From Streblospio benedicti (lineage: Eukaryota > Annelida > Polychaeta > Spionida > Spionidae), in contig CM032666.1 in assembly GCA_019095985.1 (NCBI GenBank), forward strand, positions 45,952,703-46,016,702: a stretch of 64,000 nt of DNA, in the 5' to 3' direction. Each line of letters begins with the position of its first letter. Positions within the stretch are counted from its first letter, which is position 1. The notes under the pieces are model-generated. The model did no database searches. It was not told where the DNA came from and saw only the letters and a list, made by a program, of their open reading frames with translations. Position numbers and translations under genes: made by a program. Below are positions 37,901 to 48,775 of the stretch, piece after piece.

Positions 37901-40900
37901 TAGACAGTGGATAGTGGGGGGGGGGGGCTACCGCCCGGGTAATTTCGAACTCAAAAAGATAGTTGGGTGTGTGTGATCTGACGGGTGGTTGTAGCCAGAT
38001 CTGTGAATTCCTACGGGTCTCTTGGTCACCGAAAGCGGACTATGGGACGCCCTTGCGCCGGGAGAATTCCTGATCTGAGACTAGTTGTGTGTCGTGCTCG
38101 TGACCCTGGTTCACTGAGGATATAGAACTCCCTATCTCTCTCTCCAAGCTGACAGGCGCCAGTTGTCCCTCGGAAATTGAGCAAATGATCAAGTTAATCC
38201 AGCTCGTGGCCAACTGGTTGTCGGGGAGATGGGAGTTGGGGGAGTCTGTAAACAAAGTGAAACAGGACACACGATCGTCCGTCAGATAACGTACACTCGA
38301 CGTGATAAGCGAGTTTCAGAGACATGCACAATGCATCCTGCCGAGAGTACAACGTGCCCGACGCGAATTGCGTGAGGTGGGTACAAAGGCTAGTGCTATA
38401 AATAGCCTAAGGTGTCAGACAGTTGGCGGCGCTGCGTGGCAGCATATAGCCGAAGTCGAAGTGTGTGTACCTCGTCAGGGAAGATTAGCTCAGTCGGTAG
38501 AGCAACCGTCCCATGACATATGACCGGTCTGAATCATGGACGGGAGACCGTGAGTTCGATTCCACGATCTTCCAAATACCTTTACAAAGATATACCTTGT
38601 CTCTGGAATTTCGTTACAATATCAGTATTAAGTATCTTTGATAGATATAAATGTAGTTCCCAATAATGTTGCGCAATTGTGGTATTTTAAACTTTCTTTG
38701 TACTTGGCAGTCAATGCTTGTAATTATAACATAAATATAAAGAGTTCGTACCGAATATCTTTGCAGAAGGACCATGTGTACAAGAGAATGTATCCAACTG
38801 CATCATGTGACCTGCTTTCAGGTATACCGCAGCTAACTCCTCTTTTGAAGACTACAAGAAAGGTGAAGTTGTTAAAAGTGCTTAATTCTACACAAATTAG
38901 CATATGCATTATGCAATAAAGCAGCTTAACATTATGTCAATTGAAAGTGTAAGGATTAGTGCACCTGTGTGTCATCATGTGCCGGCGTACTGGCGGGTGT
39001 AATCCCACTAGACGCAGGTTTGTCGCCTTCAGGAGACCCACAGCTTTCCACTGCCAACATGTAATAGTTGTATTGCAGTTGCTTCCGCCGTGTTTCTTGA
39101 GCTTCAACAATCTAAAATATTAGAAAAGGGAAAGTTATCTTAACATTCATAAAAATTGTACTTATATTGAACAAGAAATAGCATACATGACAATCGTTAG
39201 ATAAATGTATCTACTAACCAGGTAGTGGTTAGGCTGCTTATTAAGAAGAATAAAGATGTGAGAGCGTCCAAGCTTCTCCAGCGGATGACCAGATAGGTTT
39301 ATGATTGGCAGTCGTTCCGTAACTTTCACTCCCATCGTCTGAGCAGATTTGATACATCGTTGGAGGCCTAGCCACATTCTAAATAGATGTAAGAAAATTT
39401 CAGTGCGGGATTCACTAATCATATTTACATACCTGTATATAGACATTATCAGGGTATGAAATAGAGCCTACCCGGCGGCCCGGTGCCGGCTCATTTTGGC
39501 CCGGGCCAGCTCGTTTTAAAAGTTCACGGCCCAGTGGGTAGGCTACTTTTTGAGAGTTCTAAATATGAACATAATGAAGGGCCGTACACTTTTTGCCAGG
39601 GCCGGCTACTTTAAATAGTTGCAGGCCCTGTGGTTCGTAAACAAATTGATGAGTTTCATACCCTGACATTATACACCATATTCGTTAAACATGATTTATG
39701 TTAGAAAGACAAACCTTAGCTTTGATAGACATCTACGCAGATCTCTTCTATCACCATTCAAACTCTCTTCAATTTCAGAAGCTAAACCAATTTCTCTTGA
39801 ACACATGGACACAAGGAAATGACCATTTTGCATATTAACTCCAACAGTTAGCATTTCCGTCATGCTGCATGGATGTAATATGGGCACATACAAAACAGAT
39901 GGAAGGTCACGAATTTCACCTTGAATAAATCAAACAAAACATATTAATCAAATCAGAATAAAAATATCATGAACAGCTCTATCACTAAAATCATCATAAG
40001 TGCTATGATTATATGATAACTACATGTAATTCATTGCACACATTTACAAGCAATCACTAATATGTTCCAAATATTCTTACATGGCCCTGGCACGACCACT
40101 CTGAATTCCCTCTCTAATTCTCGCAAACGAGCAAGACTGCGAACTTGAATGGTATGAATTAACAGCTTCTCCACAGACAAATAATCAGACTAAAAAAATA
40201 AATAAATCAAACTTGTGTGATTAAATGTGTCTAAATATTGCAGTTTAATAGAGAGAGTCAATCCTATTGATTCTTTAAACTCGTTTTATGGGCTTTCTAT
40301 GAAAGCAATCTGTGAAAATAAAATTACTTACTCTTATAGCTTGTGCAACTTTTGTACTTTCTGAACCTTGAATCTGTGGAAAGTGTGATATTTGCAACGG
40401 CTTTGATAAGTCAGTTTTCTCTACATAAATGTTCAGCTTATATACTGAAAATAAAAATACGTAAAATCAAGCAATCATCAGGATCTTGGAGTTAAATAGA
40501 TGTTATATAGATGTAAAAGTTGCTAGACCACGACAATCTGTGAGCTGGAACTGTAAATAAGCACATTTACATTTACATACAGAAGCAACAATAATTCATT
40601 TCGAATGACAGTTTTATGGAACTTACTTTGTGATGGTTGTTTATCAGATTTTCTAGAAGAATCTCTCCAGTAGGAGAGTACCAGGCCACTGCTCGGCGTG
40701 TACTCATCAATGCGGACATGTTCTCCCAGACGCTGGTGGATAAGACGCTCAGTCTGAAAAAACAATAAACAATTGCAAGTGATAAAAATTCACTCAAATT
40801 TGGGCAGTTTTTGATAGGATCACTGTTGAAACCATCCAAAACTAGCTATACAAAACCCAACATACGGTCAACAGAATTGAAATGTACCTGTGAGTGCAAG

Positions 40901-43900
40901 ACTTCTAGTTGCAGTGACTGGCAAAATGAATGAAGGACTGAGTACAGGTCATCCAAAGGCTTCTCATTGTCCATCAGACGTGCCTGCACAAGCTGATGAA
41001 TGTAGTTGATCTGCATGGAGTGCACAAGAGCTTTGCCATCTGAAAGATAATTATCATTTTCAAAGTTCATGTTGACTATGTTTTGTTTGATTCTGCTCAT
41101 GAAGTAACAAACCTTACTTAAGGGTGTAGGTCCTAAATAATTTTATCCTGATCCTTATCAGAAACCCTGCATCTATCTAATCAAGATTTATTTGGACATC
41201 GCCTAATTACATGTATCACTCATTTTGAGTGTGTGGACTGACTTCCCAGTCTATATTGCAACAATCCCCTACATGTCTTTCCATTATGTGTATACCTGGT
41301 ATACAATATGAAGTTAAAACTAAAATTTTACCTCCAGTTTCTGGATCCTCAACTAAGATCTCAATATCCAGTAGCCTCCATGGAATATGTGGTCCATCAC
41401 CCATAAGGGTCAAAGTAACTTCAAATTCATGTTCAACACGAAACTTTACCCGACCATTCTCTACAAAATTGAGAAAAGAATAATCAACATGTAATTTATA
41501 CAATTCAAGAAATGATGATCTGAATAAACATTGCCTTTTGATATTTTCTACTGCATATAAAAATTTCCATATCACAAATACATGTACTATATCAATTAGA
41601 ACTTACGGATCTTAGGCCTCTTCATATGCGTGGGTAAGTCAGTTGTGACAAGACGGTGCTCAATTATTTGGTTGAGTCTCATTAATGTCTTATATTTTTC
41701 TTGAGGTGTGATTGGATCTGGGGGTACAATCCTTTCCTAAAATAAATTCTTAAACATTGAGAATGACAAAACAATGAAAATACATGCTACGGTCAAGCAA
41801 GCTTGTTCACATATTCAACGTAGATGATATTCAACGTAGATGATAAATAGCAAGTGGATAATAAACAGCTAACAAATAGTATTAATCATCTCACCTTTAT
41901 ACATGTAGGCAAACGTGGATATGTTCCCGTTGTTAGAACATCAATAGCACAAGGTATGGAAAAACTAGGTAGTCTTGCTCTTACAAGAGTTACTCTGGAC
42001 ATTTTTGCTAACATATCAGCAGTATCAACAAAAAACAAAGCCTGCTGATCTAGGAAATTTGATATCATCTGCAAAAGAATGAACTAGAGCATAAGGAATA
42101 TGACTTATTTCTGTTCAATATTCGCAAATCAAAAAAACAATTAATATTACAAGTCTATTCTAATATATAACAAAAAGCAAAAATACATACTGTACACTTG
42201 TCCACCTTTGCAGCACTGTTTGCCCATTTCACAAGAGCAAGCAGACGGACAAATAACTGGCGAGTTTTACTTGCAAACTGAACAATTTCAATTTTCCTGA
42301 AGAGGACATGTAGATCAATTATATTTTATGCTTGATCAAAAATATTTAAAGCATAGGCAGCAATTTTCTAAAATAGACGTGTATACATGTAGTTGTCCTT
42401 TACTCAATACCACGTCATAAAAAAACAGAAAAAGAAAACTGATATACACACATCTTCATTTAACCCTTTGAGTGCCAGGGCGCATATATGCACCCCAGAA
42501 TATATGTCCCTTTAGTGCCGGGGCGCATATATGCACCCGAGTTTACAGAAAAAACAATTTGAGTTTGTCTGCCATATTCGTATGTAAACACTCGTGGTTC
42601 TATCTCAAATTCCGGTGTGTCAACAACAACTTTACCTTGTCATTTCGATGTATTTCTAGAAGTAAATACGCAGCATAGTGCTAATATTTTAATTCTATTA
42701 GTGTGAACGCATTATCTGCTGCAATTTTGAGCCCTGAAATACTGTTATTTGTGTTTGCAAAACCATGGCTTGTCATACATGGTTGGAATCCTCGTGAAAC
42801 CAGCTATTCATAGAAACCTTAAACAAATGTGAAACTAGACTCGTCAATGTCATATACTGATATCTATTTTGAGCCTTGAAAGCTGTATTCTTAGGTTCAA
42901 TCGCCAGCAAAACTACGTTGACACTGCTAAGGAAATCCCAATCAGCCTTTATCAAGAGCGCTCTTAACGATTCTACAACAGCCGCGCGCTGCACAAGGCT
43001 GATTTCCAGGAAATACCGGTTTTTCGTAAGATCAGCCATGATGTGACAACTTGAACATTTTGAAGAAGAATTTATCATATTATTCGTCATCCATGCCCCA
43101 TCTTATTGTATTTTGGATACCGGATCACAAATAAACCATTTGGCAAACTACCCAATAAGTGTGGACGTCGGAGATCTCGTATTTCTGTCAAAACGGATGA
43201 TGGTTTTGTCGGGTGATAGAATGATGCCTGTCAAAGTCCTACGACGATAAAGAAATCAAGTTTGAACACGTTTTTGGTCCGTATTATTGTAAGTAAAAAT
43301 ATATTATTATGAAATAGGGATGGTTAATGGTGTCTTTTGTGTCTATCCTGGATAAAAAGTAGCTGCACTTAAAATCTCTACTGATACTACGACATTTAAA
43401 ATCAACCACGCAAGCTGTCAAACTAGATCAGCAAACGTTCAAGGAACGTATGAATTTCCCACAGGGTTGTGAATGACTTGCCATGAACAGACAGCGTGAG
43501 CATAACACGTCTAATAAATGTCAACCCATCTAAAATGATTCCGATGATACATTTTTTTTCCAATTAAAAAAATGTATGTATATCTTTTTAATTTTATAAA
43601 AATGTAGCTATTGGTGGTTCACATATATTTCAGCATACAAGAAAAATGGAGTTTACTCATTTCTGAATCCTACCACAGTAATAATGTATAGTTATCCAGA
43701 ATCTGTTTTTCAACCTGTATACTACGGGGATTTTCCTTATAAAGAATACTGCATACCGTGTTGCCATGACGTACATAGAAGACTTGCAAGCAGGTCTCGT
43801 GTACTGAATGTTGGATATGTAAAGTAAAAACACAATATAATATACCAAAATATATGTGAGCAACCAGTAGCTCTAGAAGTCACAAAAAATGTGTCACATT

Positions 43901-46900
43901 TTTCAAACATTTGGAGGGAAATCCCCCCAAAAAAACACTTGCGAGAGGGGGGTGTCACTCACCCCCGCGGCACCTAATGGCACCGCATACTCGGCTTCGC
44001 CAAGTACATTGACACATCATCCTATACCATTTCACGTTTTGGCTGTGAAAAGCTTAGTCGTACAAGTCATTCGTTTGGGGTATGACGGCGGTACCATCAT
44101 GTTTAAAACTAGATAACTATATTTAAAACCGCATAAGGAATCATCATGCACCATTTATTTTAGTGTTATGTTTTTATTTTAAGAGAATATAAAGAAGTTT
44201 CATTTTGAGAGCATATCAATCTGCACACACTGGGGCCATTTTTATGGTCATAGGAGTAAATGAACAAGAGGACCATAAGGGTTCAAATATCGCTCACCTG
44301 CATGTGTAAATTTGGCTTTAAAATTAAGTGAGAGGTGCCCTGGTGAATGATGAAACAGGATCATAAAGCACATTTAGTGTTAAAAACATAAGAAGACCAC
44401 CTCTCTATAGTTGATAGCAGTATCATAGGCAGGAGGACGTTATGACCAATTTTTTAATTATTTCTCAATGTTATTATGGGGAGGGTACCCCCCGAACCCC
44501 CCATTTTTTATTTTATAAGGCCGAGGGCCTACCCCACAGATCTCCCTGGGCTCTCTCAACTAAACCAAACTCCTGGGGGGCAAAGCCTCCCACACACCCC
44601 AAAATATAAGAAGACCACCTCTCTATAGTTGATAGCAGTATTATAGGCAGGAGGACATTATNNNNNNNNNNNNNNNNNNNNNNNNNNNNNNNNNNNNNNN
44701 NNNNNNNNNNNNNNNNNNNNNNNNNNNNNNNNNNNNNNNNNNNNNNNNNNNNNNNNNNNNNATAACTATATTTAAAACCGCATAAGGAATCATCATGCAC
44801 CATTTACTTTAGTGTTATGTTTTTATTTTAAGAGAATATAAAAGAAGTTTCATTTTGAGAGCATATCAATCTGCACTCACTGGGGCCATTTTTATGGTCA
44901 TAGGAGTAAATGAACAAGAGGACCATAAGGGTTCAAATATCGCCACCTGCATGTGTAAATTTGGCTTTAAAATTAAGTGAGAGGTGCCCTGGTGAATGAT
45001 GAAACAGGATCATAAAGCACATTTAGTGTTAAAAACATAAGAAGACCACCTCTCTATAGTTGATAGCAGTATCATAGGCAGGAGGACGTTATGACCAATT
45101 TTTAATTATTTCTCAATGTTATTATGGGTTATGGGTTATTATTACCCCCGAACCCCCCATTTTTTATTTTATAAGGCCGAGGGCCTACCCCACAGATCTC
45201 CCTGGGCTCTCTCAACTAAACCAAACTCCTGGGGGGCAAAGCCTCCCACACACCCCAAAATATAAGAAGACCACCTCTCTATAGTTGATAGCAGTATTAT
45301 AGGCAGGAGGACATTATGACCATTTTTTTAAATTATTTCTCAATGTTATTTTGGGGAGGGTACCCCCCGAACACCCCGTTTTTTATTTTATAAGGGCGAG
45401 GGCCTACCCCCCCAGATGCTCCCCGGGCACCCTCAACTAAACCCAACTCCTGGGGGGCAAAGCCACCCACACACCCCACCGGGTGTTACACGTTTTATGT
45501 TGGGTCGGCCAGGTTAAGAGGAGTAATTTTTATTGTTGATGCAATTTTACACCAAATCATGAATGAAAGTTTTACCATGCTGATCTGATTGGCTATGCTC
45601 TGATTGACAGCTCAGGGGCGGCGTGACTTAGAGTTGGTGGGTGTGACAGACTCAATTGACCACGAGGGATTTACCCGAACGAGCAGGTTAGCCGAAATTG
45701 GTTCAATCACCATTCTATCATGACTAAACTCCATTTTCATGATGTTATTTTTTTAAAATAAATCATAATTAAGCAACAAAATTCAAGTTGTTTTGAGCGC
45801 TGAGACGCCAATTCCTGCAGTTTTTGAGAGCGTCTCTGCCAACTTCATGGCCTTTACGGGATATTGAGGAGGGTAGGGTGTGACCATAATTTCAGCGGGG
45901 TTACCAATGGAATGATAGAATGCTTCATTTAGCACTCTCGATCATGACTTTGACTGTTTACAGAGTACTTTAACCCTTTTTATCCCTCAAAATGGCCTAA
46001 ACCGCCTTGGGCCCCCTCCCTCAAATCGGCCTAAACCGCTGGCTGATTTCATGTGTTTGGCTGTCAAAAAGCTTCGTTACACAAGTCATTCGCTTGGGGT
46101 ATAGGAGCGGTGCCATCATGATTAAAAACTAGATTACTATATGTAAAACCGTATGAGGAATCATCATGTATAATTTATTTTAATGTTTAGCTTTTATTTT
46201 AAGAGAATATATAAAAGTTTCATTTGACAGCAATAATTTGCACTTACACGGGCGCCATGTTTAAGATATCGCACTAAATGGAAAAACCTCAATGTTTGAT
46301 CGCGTTGTAGACATACTCATAATGGTTCAATCTTGATGAGAAATACATATTCGTGTTTCTAAAAAGCTTAAGCTTTATTATGATATAGAAATGAGCTCCA
46401 AAACACCCGATAAATATTTTTAATTATTTTCTAAATTACCGTGATTTATTTATTCGAAACTACGCTGCAAATTTTCGGTATTTTACCGCAGTCCTAACCG
46501 ATCCGAACATGGCCATTGGAAATGTGTTGCTTGTTTCAAAACATTTGTGAAATTGGGACTGGGGTGAGCCTAAATGGCTGCTTTGTATTTTAGTGAAAAA
46601 GATTGTTGAAATACGAGCATTTTAAGGAAATTATGGTAGTTTAAAGTTGGCAATGCAGCTCCGACAAATGGAAAGATTTTATACGCACAATATTTGCGAG
46701 GATACAAGGGCTGTCATGTAATAAAACGTGGAGGGGTAATGGGTTAAAGCCAAGGGCGGCGCCAACAAAAAATCATCAAAAGACCCCAGGTTTCACCTGT
46801 GGGAAATAATGAATAGGCGATTACTCAAATTTGTCAAAATTTAACGTGATGCTGTATGTATCTTTATTTATAACGGTAAAAATAAGAAACTAGACTGTCT

Positions 46901-47574
46901 CCTGAATGTGTACTGTAAATGTGAAAATGTTCTGATGAAAAACTTAAAGAGCTACAAAGGATCATATTTCAACTATGACAACTGAAGACCCCCACAGTGA
47001 ATAACACGTCACGCAAAATGCGTGTCTGGCACTCAGGGGTTATATAGTGGATTTACTTCCGGCTTCGAGAGGGTTGAATATAAAATCTATGAGGGCAGAA
47101 CTGTTCAACACTTTTTTCATTACCCAGCAACAAAAACATCAATAATAATCATGGGTTATTCATAAACTAACTACAACATTGACCAATAAGGCACATTTCT
47201 AATCCGTTCCATTTATAGATCATATATTATAAAACAATGACCAACCTTTCCATATCAGTTTTCCTTGGTAATCTGTAATTACAAAAAATGATTATGAAAA
47301 AATAACAGCATGAAAAAAACTAGGTCCTATAACATTTCTTTTTATGTGGATTGTGATAACTGTAAATACGTCATAGTAAAAAAATTGTATAGATATAAAA
47401 ACACACACATAAAAATCATGAAATATAAGAGAATATATATACTTACAATTCAGATAACACTTGTAGTTCATGGTAAGTACTCTGTATGATATATTCTATG
47501 AGCGTAGAGAGAGGCACAGTTCCATGTTGTTGGGGGACCATTGCCCCCATCATTACACCATGACCTTCAGGCAT
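28997..47574 (-). CDS. MED14: Mediator complex subunit 14, complete
   Basis: MED14 is the backbone of Mediator, tying head, middle and tail modules so activators can signal to RNA polymerase II. Thirty coding exons: 47574-47447, 47272-47246, 42296-42191, 42068-41895, 41736-41607, 41460-41332, 41039-40888, 40753-40627, 40444-40332, 40189-40081, 39919-39715, 39378-39219, 39111-38965, 36597-36559, 36456-36239, 36120-36012, 35674-35491, 35378-35290, 35114-34965, 34837-34763, 34572-34378, 33944-33690, 33516-33360, 32645-32481, 31792-31667, 30727-30618, 30322-30143, 29942-29835, 29585-29457, 29251-28997. All have GT/AG ends; the total of 4,251 nt gives 1,416 residues (human 1,454). Landmarks: [16 protein letters not shown], LxxLL motif LSELL (residues 40-44), [39 protein letters not shown], a Ser/Pro/Gly-rich linker in exons 22-24, [27 protein letters not shown]. 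The second human LxxLL site reads LARLT here. Confidence 0.96.
31667..33944 (-). other. MED14: MED14 low-complexity linker exons (22-25)
   Basis: Exons 22-24 encode a Pro/Ser/Gly/Thr-rich disordered linker (for example [55 protein letters not shown]) and include a CCC/GGG homopolymer stretch at 32588-32606. These exons are far more GC-rich than the introns. Exon 25 returns to the conserved [12 protein letters not shown] block. [14 protein letters not shown] corresponds to human [14 protein letters not shown]. Confidence 0.85.
36559..36597 (-). other. MED14: MED14 39-nt microexon with an AGAG acceptor
   Basis: The exon encodes [13 protein letters not shown], an acidic-basic stretch that resembles the lysine-rich segment before the middle of human MED14. 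Its acceptor reads TTTACAGAG. Only the second AG keeps phase 0 with exon 13 (ends CAG) and exon 15 (starts TTA). Use of the first AG would add 2 nt and soon hit a stop. Confidence 0.7.
36850..37199. repeat. Pogo-like DNA element fragment
   Basis: The right end, read on the minus strand, is CAGTAGTCCCCTGGGTATTG, followed by GCCCCTTGTCTAACCGG, a typical pogo/Tigger terminal style. It shares CATAAGACAGGT with the element at 24394. The left end is unclear (perhaps CAGTGGTGAC at about 36871). It directly abuts the LTR element on its right. Confidence 0.45.
37436..37531 (+). ncRNA. tRNA-like module in left LTR
   Basis: The LTR-embedded counterpart of the module at 38479. It has the same acceptor stem and extended central hairpin but less well preserved promoter boxes. 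Confidence 0.55.
37558..37789. mobile_element. MITE, CAGGGTCAGGATTAG family, copy 2, nested in left LTR
   Basis: A 232-bp element with ends CAGGGTCAGGATTAG and CTAATCCTGACCCTG, flanked by CCTTGT on both sides (37552-37557 and 37790-37795). The right LTR (about 38600) has the uninterrupted ACCTTGTCTCTGG, so the exact empty site is present in the same element. The MITE therefore entered after the LTR element did. Same family as 8483-8715, in the opposite orientation. Confidence 0.92.
38397..38405 (+). promoter_or_regulatory. TATA-like box in right LTR
   Basis: TATAAATAG, with an identical copy in the left LTR, is the expected core of a pol II LTR promoter, about 80 bp upstream of the tRNA-like module. 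Confidence 0.5.
38479..38574 (+). ncRNA. tRNA-like module in right LTR (pol III A and B boxes)
   Basis: The 96-nt module begins GGAAGAT and ends ATCTTCC plus discriminator A, a perfect 7-bp acceptor stem. TA and the D arm GCTC-AGTCGGTA-GAGC follow; the A box TAGCTCAGTCGG fits the pol III consensus. GTTCGATTCC is a B box. The anticodon arm is abnormal: CCGTCC(C)ATGA pairs with TCATGGACGG around a 17-nt loop, so no normal anticodon loop exists. The T stem CGTG(A)G/CCACG has one bulge. No TTTT terminator follows within the LTR. I read it as a tRNA-derived promoter/structure, not a translating tRNA. Confidence 0.7.
39450..39665. mobile_element. MITE with CAGGGTATGAAA ends, 216 bp
   Basis: Perfect 12-bp inverted ends CAGGGTATGAAA/TTTCATACCCTG, flanked by ACATTAT on both sides (39443-39449 and 39666-39672). 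The interior repeats GGCCCGGGCC-like and GCCGGCTACTTT words. The 7-bp duplication and CAGG start resemble the element at 50258. It is in MED14 intron 11. Confidence 0.88.
44029..44661. repeat. Repeat unit left of the N gap
   Basis: From about 44115 this segment is nearly identical to the sequence right of the gap (offset about 647-655 bp). Internally, AAGAAGACCACCTCTCTATA and its downstream context occur twice (44391 and 44606; about 215-bp period). Diverged relatives are at about 46050 and 48780. Confidence 0.85.
44662..44761. other. Assembly gap, 100 N
   Basis: A run of exactly 100 N, flanked on both sides by near-identical sequence, so the true gap size and even the copy number are uncertain. 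Confidence 1.
44762..45480. repeat. Repeat unit right of the N gap
   Basis: A near-identical counterpart of 44115-44661, with the same two AAGAAGACCACC sub-repeats (45040, 45265) and the same GGGGAGGGTACCCCCCGAAC palindrome-like block. It differs by scattered substitutions and a TTATGGG expansion near 45121. Confidence 0.85.
46050..46260. repeat. Diverged third copy of the 44-kb repeat
   Basis: It shares ACAAGTCATTCG.TTGGGGTAT, CCATCATG.TTAAAA and GGAATCATCATG with 44050-44240 but is clearly older. Confidence 0.75.
47246..47272 (-). other. MED14: MED14 27-nt microexon (exon 2)
   Basis: A 27-nt exon with acceptor AATTACAG and donor GTTGGT. It encodes the end of the LSELL motif and PRKTDMER, matching human LLPRKSDVER. 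Its downstream intron is about 4.9 kb, while exon 1 is only 174 bp away. Without it the frame is kept (27 nt) but LxxLL and its conserved continuation are lost. Confidence 0.85.
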
Positions 47575-47970
47575 CCTTATTTCTTAGTGGACCAAGCCTA
47601 GGTGAATAACAAGCATAAGTGTATTCAATGAAGGACTGTAGATCATTTCTCATTTCATAAAACAAGATATGTTATTTTCTATACATTTAACACAAGACCT
47701 CAAAAGAGCCCTCTTATATCATAGGATATATCTGACAAATACAAATGCATCAAGTGAAATTTAATAAAATATCAATGGTCATCAATGTTATTTATTACTA
47801 ATATTATAGACACGGTCATAGTTCGAAAGCACGCCTGTATGTAACATAAGATTTTGTATGAATAAGCAGTTTTTTTACAGCAGGGGCAATATTGTCATAA
47901 AATGTTTTAGACACTGTAGTAATGTGGTAAAAAGTTTACTTTTTTAAGACCTATTGTTCAAATATGTATT

Positions 47971-48370
47971 GTGCCCATCTATGGAGTAAATACAGTATTT
48001 ATTCATTTAGAAAACTTAAGACATCTTTTAACAGAATTTTTTAGAATGTTGTTTAATATAGATAGAAGAGCCTCTATATCACATAATATGTTGTTGAACA
48101 ATATTAGAGCTTTTGACGTTAATTATATTTTAAATTTTAAAAATAGAATTGAAAAGTGCAATAACGTTTTAGTTCAGACTCTACTTGACTGCTGGCAGTA
48201 CCCAAATTCATTATTATACCTAGAATGGAAAAAACAACTGTACATTCTGTGATACGTTTGTGATTTTATGCATAGTTTTATTTATTTACTATTTATTTAT
48301 GTATATATGTATATTTTATGTCTTTTCTATGGAATTTAATCCAAAATAAATGTTTCTATTCTATTCTATA
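47971..48370 (+). repeat. Possible LINE 3' end fragment
   Basis: A 93-codon frame ending LLDCWQYPNSLLYLEWKKQLYIL is followed by AT-rich sequence, AATAAA, and a (TTCTA)n-like simple tail. Placement of a short C-terminal frame before such a tail is typical of truncated LINEs. I do not recognise the family, so this is tentative. Confidence 0.35.
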
Positions 48371-48775
48371 TATATATATTGCCTATATAAGCTGAAAGAG
48401 AACCAGAGTAATAATACAAGTGCCAATGTGGAGTGTATTTGTGAAGAAACTGATAGTAGTTTCAAATTATTTTTAGGACTAGACCCACAATGTCTCGAGC
48501 AATACATAAGTGCATCGACGTCACATTAATTTATTATTGAAAAACGCATATGTACGGCATGGCTGCCGATTGTCAAAAAGAAAACAGATTTCTACAGAAT
48601 ACAGTTAATCATCACCTGTTATTTGTGTTTAAATGGCCAAATATTAATACTGTTGAGGAGGGAAAAGGCTATGCGTGAGAATGGCGCATTAGTATGATTA
48701 TGTATGCGGGATTTTTTGAGTTAATGCACATTTTGTGCATTGCACATGCCCTTCCAAATCTCTGCCCATGTCAGA

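Larger units (their letters stand above)
37204..38618 (+). mobile_element. Miniature LTR retrotransposon (TRIM type) with tRNA-like module in its LTRs
   Basis: Two direct repeats of 372 bp (37204-37813, after removing an inserted MITE, and 38247-38618) start TGTA and end TACA. They flank about 433 bp with no coding capacity. Two bases after the left LTR lies a primer-site-like TGGTGGATGGAGG (37816), and a purine tract (GGGGAGATGGGAG) precedes the right LTR. The flanks repeat ATAT (possibly AATAT). The LTRs differ at about 8 of 372 sites (about 2%), which suggests a fairly recent insertion. Each LTR holds a TATAAATAG box and a tRNA-like module. It looks whole as a non-autonomous element apart from one nested MITE. 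The family that mobilised it is unknown. It lies in MED14 intron 13. Confidence 0.85.
42464..47039. mobile_element. piggyBac-like non-autonomous element filling MED14 intron 2
   Basis: The left end reads TTAA-CCCTTTGAGTGCCAG (42460 on). The right end, read on the minus strand, is ATAA-CCCCTGAGTGCCAG (47043 down). A TTAA target and CCCTTTG-type terminus are piggyBac hallmarks; one base of the right TTAA and one T in the TIR have changed. Subterminal palindromes follow: GCGCATATATGC (twice) at the left and ACGCAAAATGCGT at the right. No transposase is recognisable in the 4.6 kb. The interior includes duplicated repeat units and a 100-N gap. The ends could come from two related copies instead of one element. 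Confidence 0.65.

Noticed and set aside
38479-38574. Functional host tRNA gene
   Set aside because: It has no normal anticodon loop, a bulged T stem, a duplicate in the paired LTR, and no nearby terminator; a tRNA-derived module of the element fits better.
37204-38618. Simple tandem duplication instead of an LTR element
   Set aside because: TG/CA ends, equal 372-bp length, primer-site-like and purine-tract sequences, and a short flanking ATAT repeat favour LTRs, though no coding region proves it.
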